From contig NZ_BMIA01000008.1 of assembly GCF_014641595.1 (NCBI RefSeq), positions 1 to 64,000 of the forward strand: a DNA stretch of 64,000 nt. Direction: 5' to 3'. This DNA comes from Dyadobacter endophyticus. GTDB taxonomy: Bacteria; Bacteroidota; Bacteroidia; Cytophagales; Spirosomataceae. The notes under the pieces were generated by a model. That model was not told the DNA's origin and made no database searches. It saw nothing but the letters and a program-made list of their open reading frames with translations. A program made the translations under genes and the position numbers. Shown one piece after another: positions 54,542 to 63,339 of the stretch; position 1 is the first letter of the stretch, and each line of letters opens with the position of its first letter.

Positions 54542-56491
54542 CTACTTCACAAAATTAAAGCGCACGCCGCCCATCAGCCAGCGGCCAGGCATCACCGAGC
54601 CCAAAACGTCGCTGTAGTGCTTGTCGAAAGCGTTGTCCGCTTGTACAAACAGGGCCAGTCGTCGTTTCAGGAAAGCATATTCAGCCCTTGCGTTGAGAAT
54701 AAAGTAGTTTTTTGAAATAGCGGCTTCGATGGCCAATGCTTCACGCTCTGCCCGTTTTTTGTACAATCCATTCAAACTCAGCGAAAAACCTCCTATCTGG
54801 TAAATGGCCGAGAAATTGGCTAGGAACTTGGCGTGAGACGACAGGTAAAATGACTGAATCTGGCTCTTGTTGTCGCTGTCGAGCCAGGTAAGGCCTGCAT
54901 TGAAAATCAGTTTCTGGTTGTCGGAAATGGCGTTTGCCGACTGCATATCGAGTTCGAAACCGGTGGTATTCACCTCGGCGATGTTTAATGCAAGACCGAA
55001 TGTGCCGGTAGGCGAGAGGTTGTCCTTGCGCGGCATTTGCGCATAGGGTGTCGTCACGTAATCGATCAGGTCTTTCTGACGGCGCTGGAAAAATGTACCT
55101 GAAATTTTGAGCTGTGTGGCAGGGCTGCTGGTAAGGAACCAGTCGGCACCGGCTTCGTAGCTGAACGAGCGTTCTGCTTTCAGGTCGGGGTTACCGACGC
55201 TGCCGCCGGTGACCAATTTTTTTGCGTAGTTATTAAAACGTTCCGTGAAATCGGCGTCGCGGATGGTCTTACCCGCACTCGCGCGCAGTTGCCAGCCTGA
55301 TTTTTTGTAGGACAAATTGATTTGTGGTGATACCTCGGTACCAATGCTTTCCCGCCAATCGATGCGTACGGAAGGCGTCACGGTAAAATGCTCCCCAAAA
55401 TTCTGCACAACCGAAACGAATGGTGCTAGCTGATTCAGGGTATGGTCGCCGCGGTCGTTGGACTTAATGTTGCGCTGCTGGAAATTGACGCCCGCGATCA
55501 GGTTCGTGCTGGAAGCAAGCCTCTGCTGCAAAGTAGCAAGCCCCTGCCATAGTTTCGATTTGCTGCTGTTCGCGATGGAATGCGGGTTGAAAAGATAGGT
55601 GTCCTGCACGGATTTATACCCCCCGTCGATTGAAAACGCTGTTTTGTTCTTCTGGTAGCTCAACCTTACCTGGTTCCACGATATTTTGACTTTCTCGCTG
55701 GCGGTGTCTGATTTGAGGACCGTATAAAAGTTTTGGGCGGCGAAATCGCGGTGATCGTAAGCGCTGCGAACGGCGAGGTTCCAGCTGGGAGAAATGGCAT
55801 AACTCAGCGATAATGAGGCAGTATTGTTGTGGAAATAGCCCTTAATGCCCCGTTGCTGCACGCCGGAAGCATTATTTGAAAGAAATCCGCCGGAAACCGC
55901 CAGCTTGTCGCGCTGGACAAAGGCACCCACATTGGCGTTGAACAAACCATATTCACCGGCACTTATCCCCCCGTTGACCTGCGTTTTCTGTACGCTGTTA
56001 CCTTCTTCGGAGCCGGCCAGACGCGCCGCGAAAGTTTTGGAAATTACGTGAATAACCCCGCCCACTGCATCGGAACCGTATAATGCGGAGGAAGCGCCTT
56101 TCAAAACTTCGATCCGCTCGATCTCGGCAGGCGAAATGGGAATGTAGCTGTTGAAATGTCCGGTGTTGGGATCGTTGAGGCGAATACCGTCGAGGATCAC
56201 GAGCACTTGCTGGAAGGTACCGCCGCGCAAAATGATGTCGCTTTGCGACCCCTGCGGTCCGCGTGCCTGTATTTCCACGCCGGGCACGTAGCGGAGCAGG
56301 TCATCGATGCTGTGCACGGGCAGTTGCTGAAAATATTCGCCTTTGATCACCGCAATGTTCCGGCCCGTTTGCGACGCACGCTTTTCTACGAGTGAAGATG
56401 TAACGGTAACCGGGTCAAGCGATATTTCCTGCGCCAGGGACAGGTTTGTGATGAATGATAATAGAAGGGTGATTACGTAATGTTGCTTCAT
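54542..56491 (-). CDS. TonB-dependent outer membrane receptor (649 aa)
   Basis: The signal peptide is about 1-20 (ends LAQ). The plug domain begins LDPVTVTSSLVEKRASQTG and contains DDLLRYVPGVEIQARG, DIILRGGTFQQVLVILDG and ERIEVLKGASSALYGSDAVGG. A 22-strand barrel follows and ends in VRFNFVK, with a C-terminal aromatic. It imports a scarce ligand powered by TonB. Siderophore or cobalamin-like ligands are plausible and the iron/cobalamin ABC operon 20 kb away could be the partner, but nothing here proves the substrate. Confidence 0.9.
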   Translation of the reverse strand: MKQHYVITLLLSFITNLSLAQEISLDPVTVTSSLVEKRASQTGRNIAVIKGEYFQQLPVHSIDDLLRYVPGVEIQARGPQGSQSDIILRGGTFQQVLVILDGIRLNDPNTGHFNSYIPISPAEIERIEVLKGASSALYGSDAVGGVIHVISKTFAARLAGSEEGNSVQKTQVNGGISAGEYGLFNANVGAFVQRDKLAVSGGFLSNNASGVQQRGIKGYFHNNTASLSLSYAISPSWNLAVRSAYDHRDFAAQNFYTVLKSDTASEKVKISWNQVRLSYQKNKTAFSIDGGYKSVQDTYLFNPHSIANSSKSKLWQGLATLQQRLASSTNLIAGVNFQQRNIKSNDRGDHTLNQLAPFVSVVQNFGEHFTVTPSVRIDWRESIGTEVSPQINLSYKKSGWQLRASAGKTIRDADFTERFNNYAKKLVTGGSVGNPDLKAERSFSYEAGADWFLTSSPATQLKISGTFFQRRQKDLIDYVTTPYAQMPRKDNLSPTGTFGLALNIAEVNTTGFELDMQSANAISDNQKLIFNAGLTWLDSDNKSQIQSFYLSSHAKFLANFSAIYQIGGFSLSLNGLYKKRAEREALAIEAAISKNYFILNARAEYAFLKRRLALFVQADNAFDKHYSDVLGSVMPGRWLMGGVRFNFVK

Positions 56492-56562
56492 AGGGGATTG
56501 GTAACGATTTGTGTTTTTTTGACCACCAACGGCCGACGGCCGCAGGCCACCATTTTCTCACC

Positions 56563-56570
56563 CAAAACTA
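56563..56570 (-). promoter_or_regulatory. Putative -7 promoter element of the TonB receptor gene
   Basis: On the minus strand it reads TAGTTTTG, a match to TAnnTTTG, 72 bases before the receptor start. It lies in the region shared with the divergent MocR-type regulator gene, which could regulate the receptor. Confidence 0.35.
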
Positions 56571-56610
56571 CTATCTTGCCGGCCCGTTTACATGCTCCGG
56601 TTTGAATCTT

Positions 56611-58098
56611 ATGAGTAGTCCGGTTGAAATACCTTTTAAAAATGTGATCCTGCTGGACCGTGCGTCCGCGACACCTGTTTATCTGCAAATCGCGCACCAG
56701 ATGATCAACGCCATTCAACGCGGCGTACTCGTTACGGGTGTGCAACTACCTGGTACGCGGGCGCTTGCGGAAATGCTCGATGTGCACCGCAAAACCGTCG
56801 TGGCCGCCTATAACGAACTCGACGCGCAAGGGTGGATCGAAATGCTGCCGAACCGAGGGACGTTCGTGACCCGGAAGAGCCCGCTCATCCAGGGCAGTGC
56901 CTTGTCGGCGAGCGTGACCGATCTGAAACAATATCCCCAACAAACCGGCTTCGCATTCGAGGAAAGTATGCTGCTCGACCGGCCAGTGTCACTTTCGCGT
57001 GTGGATCTGGAATTCACCGACGGCCTCCCGGACGTCCGACTCGCGCCCATGGACAAGCTCGCGAAGGCCTATTCCAGCGTTTTGAGAAGAAGTAACAACC
57101 GGAAATACCTTACCTACTCGCACGTGGAAGGAAATATCTGGTTCCGCGAACGCCTGGCGACTTATCTCAACAACACCCGCGGCCTGCACATCGGCGCGGA
57201 GAACATCATCACAACGCGAGGCATACAGATGGGCATTTACCTGGCATCTACGCTGCTGCTGAAAAAAGGCGATAATGTGGTGGTGGGCGACCTGAGTTAT
57301 TACGTTGCTAATATGATCTTCCAGCAGGCCGGGGCGAATATCCTTTCGGTACCCGTCGATGACCAGGGTATTTCTGTGGAAGCCGTGCGGCAGCTTTGCG
57401 AGCACACACCGATCCGTATGCTGTACATCACCCCGCATCACCATTATCCAACGACGGTCACGCTGAGTGCCGAGCGACGGGTGGAGTTGCTGAATTTGTC
57501 GGTGAAGTATGGGTTTATTATCCTGGAAGACGATCACGACTACGATTTCCACTACAACAGCAGTCCGGTGCTTCCGCTGGCAAGTGCCGACGGGGCCGGG
57601 ATGGTCGTTTACGTGGGCTCATTTTGTAAGGCATTGGCGCCAGGGTTACGGTCGGGGTATGTGGTTGCGCCGAGGAATTTGATCCGGGAACTGGGAAAAA
57701 TGCGACGGATCATCGACAGGCAGGGCGACTTAATGATGGAGCAGGCACTAGCCGAACTGCTCGATGAAGGGGAAATCCAACGCCATATCAAGAAAGCGCA
57801 AAAGGTTTACCATCAGCGCCGGGATTTGTTTACCGAGCTCCTGGGAAATGATTTCAGCCCTTATCTGACATTCAAGGCCCCGCCGGGCGGCCTGGCGATC
57901 TGGACCGAATGGCGGCGTGACATTAATCTCATGCGTGTAAGCAAGGAGTGCCTGCGCGAGAACCTGCATTTGCCGCAAACGTTGCTGTTCCAGACAGGCC
58001 GCCTCAGTGCCATGCGGCTTGGCTTCGGCAGCCTCGACGAGAAAGAGCTGCGTGAGGCTACTTCCATTTTGAAAGCAGTCCTGGAAAAGACCGGCTAA
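56611..58098 (+). CDS. MocR/PdxR-type GntR regulator with aminotransferase domain
   Basis: An N-terminal GntR winged helix (PVYLQIAHQMINAIQRGVL, then TRALAEMLDVHRKTVVAAY) is fused to a fold-type I aminotransferase domain. The PLP lysine lies in YVGSFCKALAPGLRSGYV. Members bind PLP and control vitamin B6, GABA or taurine genes. I use the ATG at 56611 (MSSPVEIPFK); a start at 56509 would add 34 unconserved residues. About 495 residues, normal for the family. It is divergent from the TonB receptor gene. Confidence 0.9.
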   Translation: MSSPVEIPFKNVILLDRASATPVYLQIAHQMINAIQRGVLVTGVQLPGTRALAEMLDVHRKTVVAAYNELDAQGWIEMLPNRGTFVTRKSPLIQGSALSASVTDLKQYPQQTGFAFEESMLLDRPVSLSRVDLEFTDGLPDVRLAPMDKLAKAYSSVLRRSNNRKYLTYSHVEGNIWFRERLATYLNNTRGLHIGAENIITTRGIQMGIYLASTLLLKKGDNVVVGDLSYYVANMIFQQAGANILSVPVDDQGISVEAVRQLCEHTPIRMLYITPHHHYPTTVTLSAERRVELLNLSVKYGFIILEDDHDYDFHYNSSPVLPLASADGAGMVVYVGSFCKALAPGLRSGYVVAPRNLIRELGKMRRIIDRQGDLMMEQALAELLDEGEIQRHIKKAQKVYHQRRDLFTELLGNDFSPYLTFKAPPGGLAIWTEWRRDINLMRVSKECLRENLHLPQTLLFQTGRLSAMRLGFGSLDEKELREATSILKAVLEKTG

Positions 58099-58180
58099 TG
58101 CGCGGGAAGCGGTTGGAATGCTGATTTATTCAATTAATTTGGGATAAATTCCTATTCGTGCATTTCAACCTGGCAACCGC

Positions 58181-59524
58181 ATGAACAAACGTACTTTCAT
58201 CAAACTTTCATCCGCATTAATGACGGCTCCCTTACTTTCCCCGCTGAGCGGCTGGGCCAATGGCGATAAGCTCCGTAACTGGGCAGGAAACCTCGAATAC
58301 AGCACCGAAAAGCTCGATTTGGGCAAAAATATACAGCAAGTACAGACGATCGTTAAGAAGTATCCCAGGCTGAAAGTGCTTGGCACCCGGCATTGTTTCA
58401 ACGACATTGCAGATACGAAAGACCAGTTCATTACGGTCGTGGGTGCGGAGGAGCAAATGGATTTGGATACCAAAAATAAAACAGTGACCGTCAATGGCGG
58501 GCTGAAATATGGCCAGCTGGCTCCCTATCTGCACCAGAAAGGTTTTGCATTGCATAACCTGGCTTCGCTGCCGCATATTTCGGTGGCTGGTGCCTGTGCT
58601 ACGGCCACGCACGGGTCGGGGGAGAAGAATGGGAACCTGGCTACTGCGGTGTCGGCGATGGAAATTGTGACGGCGGATGGTGAGTTGGTGAAATTGAACA
58701 GGGAAAAAGATGGGGAAAAGTTTAATGCGGCGGTGGTGCATCTGGGTGCGTTGGGGGTTGTGACGAAGGTGACGCTCGATGTCCAGCCTACATTTATGAT
58801 GGGCCAGTATGTATATGAAAATCTGCCATTGAGCCAATTGAAGGCGCATTTTGATGAAATTGAGTCGAGCGGAGACAGTGTGAGTTTATTTACAAACTGG
58901 GCTACTGACGACATTACAGAGGTGTGGGTTAAGTTTAAAGCAGGGCAGGGCCAGCCTTCGGGAACGAAGGAATTCTTTGGGGCAAAACTGGCTACGAAAA
59001 ACCTGCATCCGATCCCCGAACTCTCTGCTGAGAACTGTACCGAGCAAATGGGCGTACCGGGGCCGTGGTATGAGCGAATGCCGCATTTCAAAATGGGTTT
59101 CACACCGAGCAGCGGCAAGGAATTGCAGACGGAATACTTCGTGCCACGCAGGAATGCGGTGGATGCCATCCTGGCCATTTCTAAAATGGGCAGCCGAATC
59201 AGCCCGCATTTGTTTACATCAGAGGTGAGGACCATCGCAGCGGATAATCTGTGGCTGAGCCCTTGTTACAAGCAGGATTCGGTGGCGATACACTTTACCT
59301 GGAAACAGGATTGGCCGGCGGTAAGTAAGCTGTTGCCGGTGATCGAAAGGGAATTGGCGCCATTTAATCCAAGGCCGCATTGGGGCAAATTGTTTACGGT
59401 TTCGCCTGGTTTATTGGCAAAAAGATATGAAAAACTGCCGGAGTTCCGGGAGCTGGCGGCGCAAATGGACCCGAAAGGGAAGTTCCGCAATGGGTTTCTG
59501 AATTTGAATGTGTTTGCGAATTAA
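58181..59524 (+). CDS. FAD-linked alditol oxidase-like protein (447 aa)
   Basis: A vanillyl-alcohol-oxidase family enzyme. His71 in LGTRHCFNDIA corresponds to the residue that covalently binds FAD in alditol oxidases. PHISVAGACATATHGSG is the FAD-binding loop, and the C-terminal half fits the ALO-type substrate domain, ending FRNGFLNLNVF. Likely substrates are sugar alcohols or aldonolactones, with oxygen as acceptor. The first 28 residues are a leader with KRTFIK, so it is probably exported. Confidence 0.9.
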   Translation: MNKRTFIKLSSALMTAPLLSPLSGWANGDKLRNWAGNLEYSTEKLDLGKNIQQVQTIVKKYPRLKVLGTRHCFNDIADTKDQFITVVGAEEQMDLDTKNKTVTVNGGLKYGQLAPYLHQKGFALHNLASLPHISVAGACATATHGSGEKNGNLATAVSAMEIVTADGELVKLNREKDGEKFNAAVVHLGALGVVTKVTLDVQPTFMMGQYVYENLPLSQLKAHFDEIESSGDSVSLFTNWATDDITEVWVKFKAGQGQPSGTKEFFGAKLATKNLHPIPELSAENCTEQMGVPGPWYERMPHFKMGFTPSSGKELQTEYFVPRRNAVDAILAISKMGSRISPHLFTSEVRTIAADNLWLSPCYKQDSVAIHFTWKQDWPAVSKLLPVIERELAPFNPRPHWGKLFTVSPGLLAKRYEKLPEFRELAAQMDPKGKFRNGFLNLNVFAN

Positions 59525-59586
59525 ATAGCCGCTCAAAGCGTTTACCCTTATGTGACTCATCTTCCATAAGTAAACAAATACTTCTG

Positions 59587-60261
59587 ATGGCTACCAAAAC
59601 GAAGGCGCTACCACCAGCAAGCGTGGACCTCACCGCCGACAAGATTACCGAGTTATACATGCATTACTGCCTGGAAAACCACAAGAAGCCGGAATCGGTG
59701 TACCTGTTTTCCAAAGAGCACGGTTTCGCGGAAAAGGACTTTTACAAGTTCTTTACTTCCATCGATTCGCTTGAAAAACGCGTTTTTGTCAGTTTTCATA
59801 ACCTGGCCGCGAACCTGATCAGCCAGAGCGGCGAGATCGACGGCGTGGGTTTCCGAGACAAACTTTTAGCCTACTATTTTACACTTGTCGAAATCCTGAC
59901 CGCCAACCGCAGCTATGTGGTTTTTGCATTGAAGGAGGAAAAGAACAAGCTAAACGGTATTTTGAAGCTGAAAGAGTTCCGCAACAGTTTCAAAGAATAC
60001 ATCCACGAGATCAGCGATGGTTACCTGAAAGCCAAAAGCGAACGTATCCGCAAAGCGCAGCAGGACGCGCTGGAAGAAGGTGCGTGGATTCAACTTTTGC
60101 TTACCTTGAAATTCTGGCTCGACGATGAATCCGTAGGTTTTGAAAAGACGGACCTGTTCATCGAAAAATCGATCCGTGCTACATTCGACCTGATCGATAC
60201 TACGCCGTTGGAGAGCGTGATCGATTTTGGGAAGTTTCTCATTAAAGAAAAATTGAAGTAG
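59587..60261 (+). CDS. TetR-family regulator (224 aa)
   Basis: An N-terminal TetR-type helix-turn-helix is visible although divergent: ADKITELYMHYCLENHK followed by FSKEHGFAEKDFYKFFTSID. The rest is a helical ligand-binding or dimer domain of TetR length. It lies two bases before the ABC1 kinase gene, so the pair is an operon. The unusual PESVYLF segment replaces the usual TTxxIA helix. Confidence 0.8.
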   Translation: MATKTKALPPASVDLTADKITELYMHYCLENHKKPESVYLFSKEHGFAEKDFYKFFTSIDSLEKRVFVSFHNLAANLISQSGEIDGVGFRDKLLAYYFTLVEILTANRSYVVFALKEEKNKLNGILKLKEFRNSFKEYIHEISDGYLKAKSERIRKAQQDALEEGAWIQLLLTLKFWLDDESVGFEKTDLFIEKSIRATFDLIDTTPLESVIDFGKFLIKEKLK

Positions 60262-60263
60262 GA

Positions 60264-61565
60264 ATGGAGACAATTGACAGCATACCTACTTCCAAAATAC
60301 GGCGTGCCACCCGGCTTATTTCCACAGGGGTCAAAATCGGGGGGAATTATCTGAAGTATTACGGCGAGAAGATCACCAGTCCGGAAACGGCGCGGGATAA
60401 TCTCAACAACAACAATGCCGAGGATATTTATGATAGCCTCAAAAGTTTGAAAGGCAGCGCTTTGAAGCTCGCTCAGATGCTGAGTATGGAGAAGAATTTC
60501 CTGCCGCAGGCCTACGTAGAGAAGTTTTCGCTTTCGCAGTTTTCGGTGCCGCCGCTTTCTGCGCCGCTGGTAGTGAAGACTTTTCGGAAATATTTCGGAA
60601 AATCGCCGTTGGAACTGTTTGACTCGTTCAATCCCAATGCGATCAATGCCGCGAGCATTGGCCAGGTGCACAAGGCTACGCATAATGGCAAAGAGCTGGC
60701 GGTGAAAATCCAGTATCCCGGCGTGGCGGAAAGCATTTCGTCGGACCTGGCGCTGGTGAAACCCATCGCGATGAAAATGTTCAACATTCAGGCGAAGGAT
60801 TCGGACAAGTATTTCAAGGAAGTAGAAACCAAGCTGACCGAGGAGACCAATTACATTCTCGAAATAGCCCAAAGCGCTGAAATCGCCGAGGCTTGCGATC
60901 ATATCCCGAACCTGCGTTTTCCGAAATACTACCCCGAGTTTTCATCCGAGCGGGTGATTACGATGGACTGGATGGATGGAAAGCATTGGTCGGAGTTTTG
61001 CAAAACGAATCCTGACCAGGAAACGGCCAACAAGATCGGCCAGGCATTGTGGGATTTTTATATGTTCCAGGTGCACCAGCTCCGCAAAGTCCACGCCGAC
61101 CCGCATCCGGGTAACTTCCTGATCGATGAAAGAGACAATCTGATCGCCATCGATTTTGGGTGTATCAAAGAAATACCCGAGGAGTTCTACAATCCCTATT
61201 TCGAGCTCGCCGAGCCGGAGAATCTGAACAATCCAGCCATTTTTCATGCAAAACTGGTCGAACTCGAAATTCTGACGGACAGGGATACCAAAGCCGAAAC
61301 CGTTTATTTCTCGAATCTTTTCCGGGAAATACTGGCATTACTCACACAGCCTTTCAACGCCGAAACGTTCGATTTTTCGGACGAAGAATTTTTCCTTAAA
61401 CTGGCGGCATTAGGCGAGAAATATGCCAACGACAAGGAGCTGCGTAAAATGAATATGAACCGGGGTTCCAAGCACTTTATTTACATCAACCGCACGTTCT
61501 TCGGGCTGTTCAGCCTGCTGCATGACCTCAAAGCGGTGGTGGATACCAAGCAATTTGTAAACTGA
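60264..61565 (+). CDS. ABC1/UbiB-family atypical kinase (433 aa)
   Basis: A UbiB/COQ8-like protein. The signature extension has LKGSALKLAQMLSME, then the Ala-rich loop NAASIGQVHKA, Lys in LAVKIQYPG, the catalytic-type HADPHPGNFLI and the metal site IAIDFGCIKE. Such ATPases support quinone biosynthesis or lipid homeostasis. It is directly preceded by a TetR regulator and ends at a terminator that also lies over the stop of the next gene. Confidence 0.95.
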   Translation: METIDSIPTSKIRRATRLISTGVKIGGNYLKYYGEKITSPETARDNLNNNNAEDIYDSLKSLKGSALKLAQMLSMEKNFLPQAYVEKFSLSQFSVPPLSAPLVVKTFRKYFGKSPLELFDSFNPNAINAASIGQVHKATHNGKELAVKIQYPGVAESISSDLALVKPIAMKMFNIQAKDSDKYFKEVETKLTEETNYILEIAQSAEIAEACDHIPNLRFPKYYPEFSSERVITMDWMDGKHWSEFCKTNPDQETANKIGQALWDFYMFQVHQLRKVHADPHPGNFLIDERDNLIAIDFGCIKEIPEEFYNPYFELAEPENLNNPAIFHAKLVELEILTDRDTKAETVYFSNLFREILALLTQPFNAETFDFSDEEFFLKLAALGEKYANDKELRKMNMNRGSKHFIYINRTFFGLFSLLHDLKAVVDTKQFVN

Positions 61566-61575
61566 CACCAATCAT

Positions 61576-61606
61576 AACCGGTCGTGATACCCTCACGACT
61601 GGTTTT
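61576..61606. terminator. Terminator overlapping the stop of a convergent gene
   Basis: AACCGGTCGTGA and TCACGACTGGTT (61576-61587 and 61593-61604) pair with one G-T wobble, followed by TTC. The right arm contains the stop codon of the minus-strand AI-2E family gene, so one hairpin serves the ABC1 gene and lies inside the other gene's end. Confidence 0.75.
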
Positions 61607-62723
61607 CTTCTTCCGGGTCGGTGCCTGCCGCCGGCTTTTTAAGTTTTACAAAACGGAACAGGTTGTTATTCGCCTGCTCGGGCGTTTGGTCCCCCAGTAA
61701 AATCCCCCACGGTTCCAACCCCTCTACCCGGTCGAAAATCACTTTCATCATGGCAATCGCCGGAATCGAAAGGAACATTCCCGACAAGCCTGCGAGCGCG
61801 CCGCCCACGAGCACGCCTACGATCGACACCAATGCATTGATGCGCACCTTCGAGCCGACAATGAACGGCACCAGGAAATTGTTATCGATCACCTGCACGG
61901 CGATAAATACACCCACAACGCCCAGCAGCACGTCAATTTCGGGATGGCTGATAAACGTTACCATTACCGCAAGCGCTGTCGCAACCAACCCGCCGATGTA
62001 GGGTACCAGGTTGAGAATGGCTGCCATTACGCCCAACAGGATTGCATATTGAACATTCAGTATTAATAACCCGGCCGAGTTGAGGACGGCAACCACTGTC
62101 GTTTCGAGCAGTAATCCCACCATGTAGCTCTGGATGATCGATTTGATTTCTCCAAGGATTTCCAGCACGAGTTGCTTTTGCCGTTCTGCGAAAAGCACCA
62201 CCGAAAAATGGATCAGCATTGCCCGGTAATAGAGCAGCAGAAAAGTATAAATAGGAATGAGGATCAATGTGCCAAGCGGACCTGTTACCGCACCCAGCGT
62301 ATCTGGTCCCTGAAACGTTTCCAATGTTTTACTCTGCGCATTTTTGAGATATTCGGCTTGCTGGCGGTAGCTCACACTGTATTCCCGGCGAATCCACCGG
62401 CGCGCATCACGGTAAAAAAGGTCGATATTCTTTTTGAGCTTCGGCCATTCGTCGGAGAAGTCGGCAACTTGCATGGATATCAATACTGTTACCGCCGACA
62501 CCACCAAAACCGCGCAAAACAGGGCCAGCGTAATCGCGAGTGTTTTTGGAATACCGATTTGAATCAGTCGCTGTTCCAATGGGCGGAGCAAAACGGCAAG
62601 TAACCCCGCCAATGCAAGCGGCACGATAATGTCCTGCCCCAGGTAAATCGCGATCATGATAATGCCGATCGCGAGGAGGGTTAGGGAGAGTTTTTGGTAG
62701 AAGGGAGGGGTAGAGGTTTCCAC
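61593..62723 (-). CDS. AI-2E family transporter, membrane protein (376 aa)
   Basis: Seven to eight membrane segments with the family landmarks: VPLALAGLLAVLLRPLEQRL at the start, a long central soluble loop, LGVMAAILNLVPYIGGLVAT and LSGMFLSIPAIAMMKVIFDR late. AI-2E family proteins export autoinducer-2 or exchange sodium and protons, so a signalling role is not certain. The stop lies within the terminator hairpin of the convergent kinase gene. Confidence 0.95.
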   Translation of the reverse strand: METSTPPFYQKLSLTLLAIGIIMIAIYLGQDIIVPLALAGLLAVLLRPLEQRLIQIGIPKTLAITLALFCAVLVVSAVTVLISMQVADFSDEWPKLKKNIDLFYRDARRWIRREYSVSYRQQAEYLKNAQSKTLETFQGPDTLGAVTGPLGTLILIPIYTFLLLYYRAMLIHFSVVLFAERQKQLVLEILGEIKSIIQSYMVGLLLETTVVAVLNSAGLLILNVQYAILLGVMAAILNLVPYIGGLVATALAVMVTFISHPEIDVLLGVVGVFIAVQVIDNNFLVPFIVGSKVRINALVSIVGVLVGGALAGLSGMFLSIPAIAMMKVIFDRVEGLEPWGILLGDQTPEQANNNLFRFVKLKKPAAGTDPEEENQS

Positions 62724-62749
62724 TATGTGTCAGTTCGCGTTGAAAACGG

Positions 62750-63202
62750 TTAAGATAGAGTTTTCCCCAAACAAACACTCCGCGCTTCATCCGGAAATTC
62801 TCCGAAATGCGGAATATCGTTGTATCCCAGCTTCCGGTACAATGCGATGGCCTCCGGCTGGCCGATGCCGGTTTCGAGAATCGCCGTTGGATAACCAAGC
62901 TCCCCGGCCCATTTTTCTAATTCCTCAACCACCATCGAGGCAAGACCTATGCCACGGAAGTCGGGTGTAACAAACATTCGTTTCAACTCGATGCGCTGCG
63001 TGTCGAACTGTTTGAAGCATCCGCAGGCGATGGCGATGCCATTTTCGTAGGCAAGCACGACGGTTGACAGACCGGTTATGCGGTTGTAGTCCTCGTAATC
63101 TTCCTTTTTAGTGTTATAAATGCGGCAGAGTTCGGTGTCAAGCTCGCTGGTAAGATTCTGGAAATCGGGGTTGTCGCTGGTGGTGCGGATGATTTCGGGC
63201 AT
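62750..63202 (-). CDS. GNAT-family N-acetyltransferase
   Basis: The acetyl-CoA loop is MFVTPDFRGIGLASMVVEEL, with RGIGLA matching R/Q-x-x-G-x-G/A, and LETGIGQPEAIALYRKLGY follows as in other GNATs. I prefer the ATG at 63202 (MPEIIRTTSDNPDF), since the first 14 residues of the longer frame from 63244 are not GNAT-like. Length about 150. Substrate unknown. Confidence 0.9.
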   Translation of the reverse strand: MPEIIRTTSDNPDFQNLTSELDTELCRIYNTKKEDYEDYNRITGLSTVVLAYENGIAIACGCFKQFDTQRIELKRMFVTPDFRGIGLASMVVEELEKWAGELGYPTAILETGIGQPEAIALYRKLGYNDIPHFGEFPDEARSVCLGKTLS

Positions 63203-63263
63203 TAGTTTACGCAATTTGAATGTCTGGATTGCGAAGATAGGCATTTGCGTTATCCGAGTTTTA

Positions 63264-63296
63264 TTTGACGATCTTTCGAAACGACTTGTAGTTTTG
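63264..63296 (+). promoter_or_regulatory. Bacteroidota-type promoter of the PDE-like gene
   Basis: TTTG at 63264-63267 and TAGTTTTG at 63289-63296 are separated by 21 bases, close to the TTTG/TAnnTTTG consensus spacing. It is 43 bases before the ATG at 63340 and is the best promoter match in the window. Confidence 0.55.
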
Positions 63297-63339
63297 CATC
63301 GCGGCGCTTTCAGGGCTGTTTGTTAATACTTAAAAGAAT

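Noticed and set aside
54542..56611. Cobalamin riboswitch upstream of the TonB receptor
   Set aside because: The intergenic region is short and lacks the B12-box-like core; none was seen before the ABC operon either.
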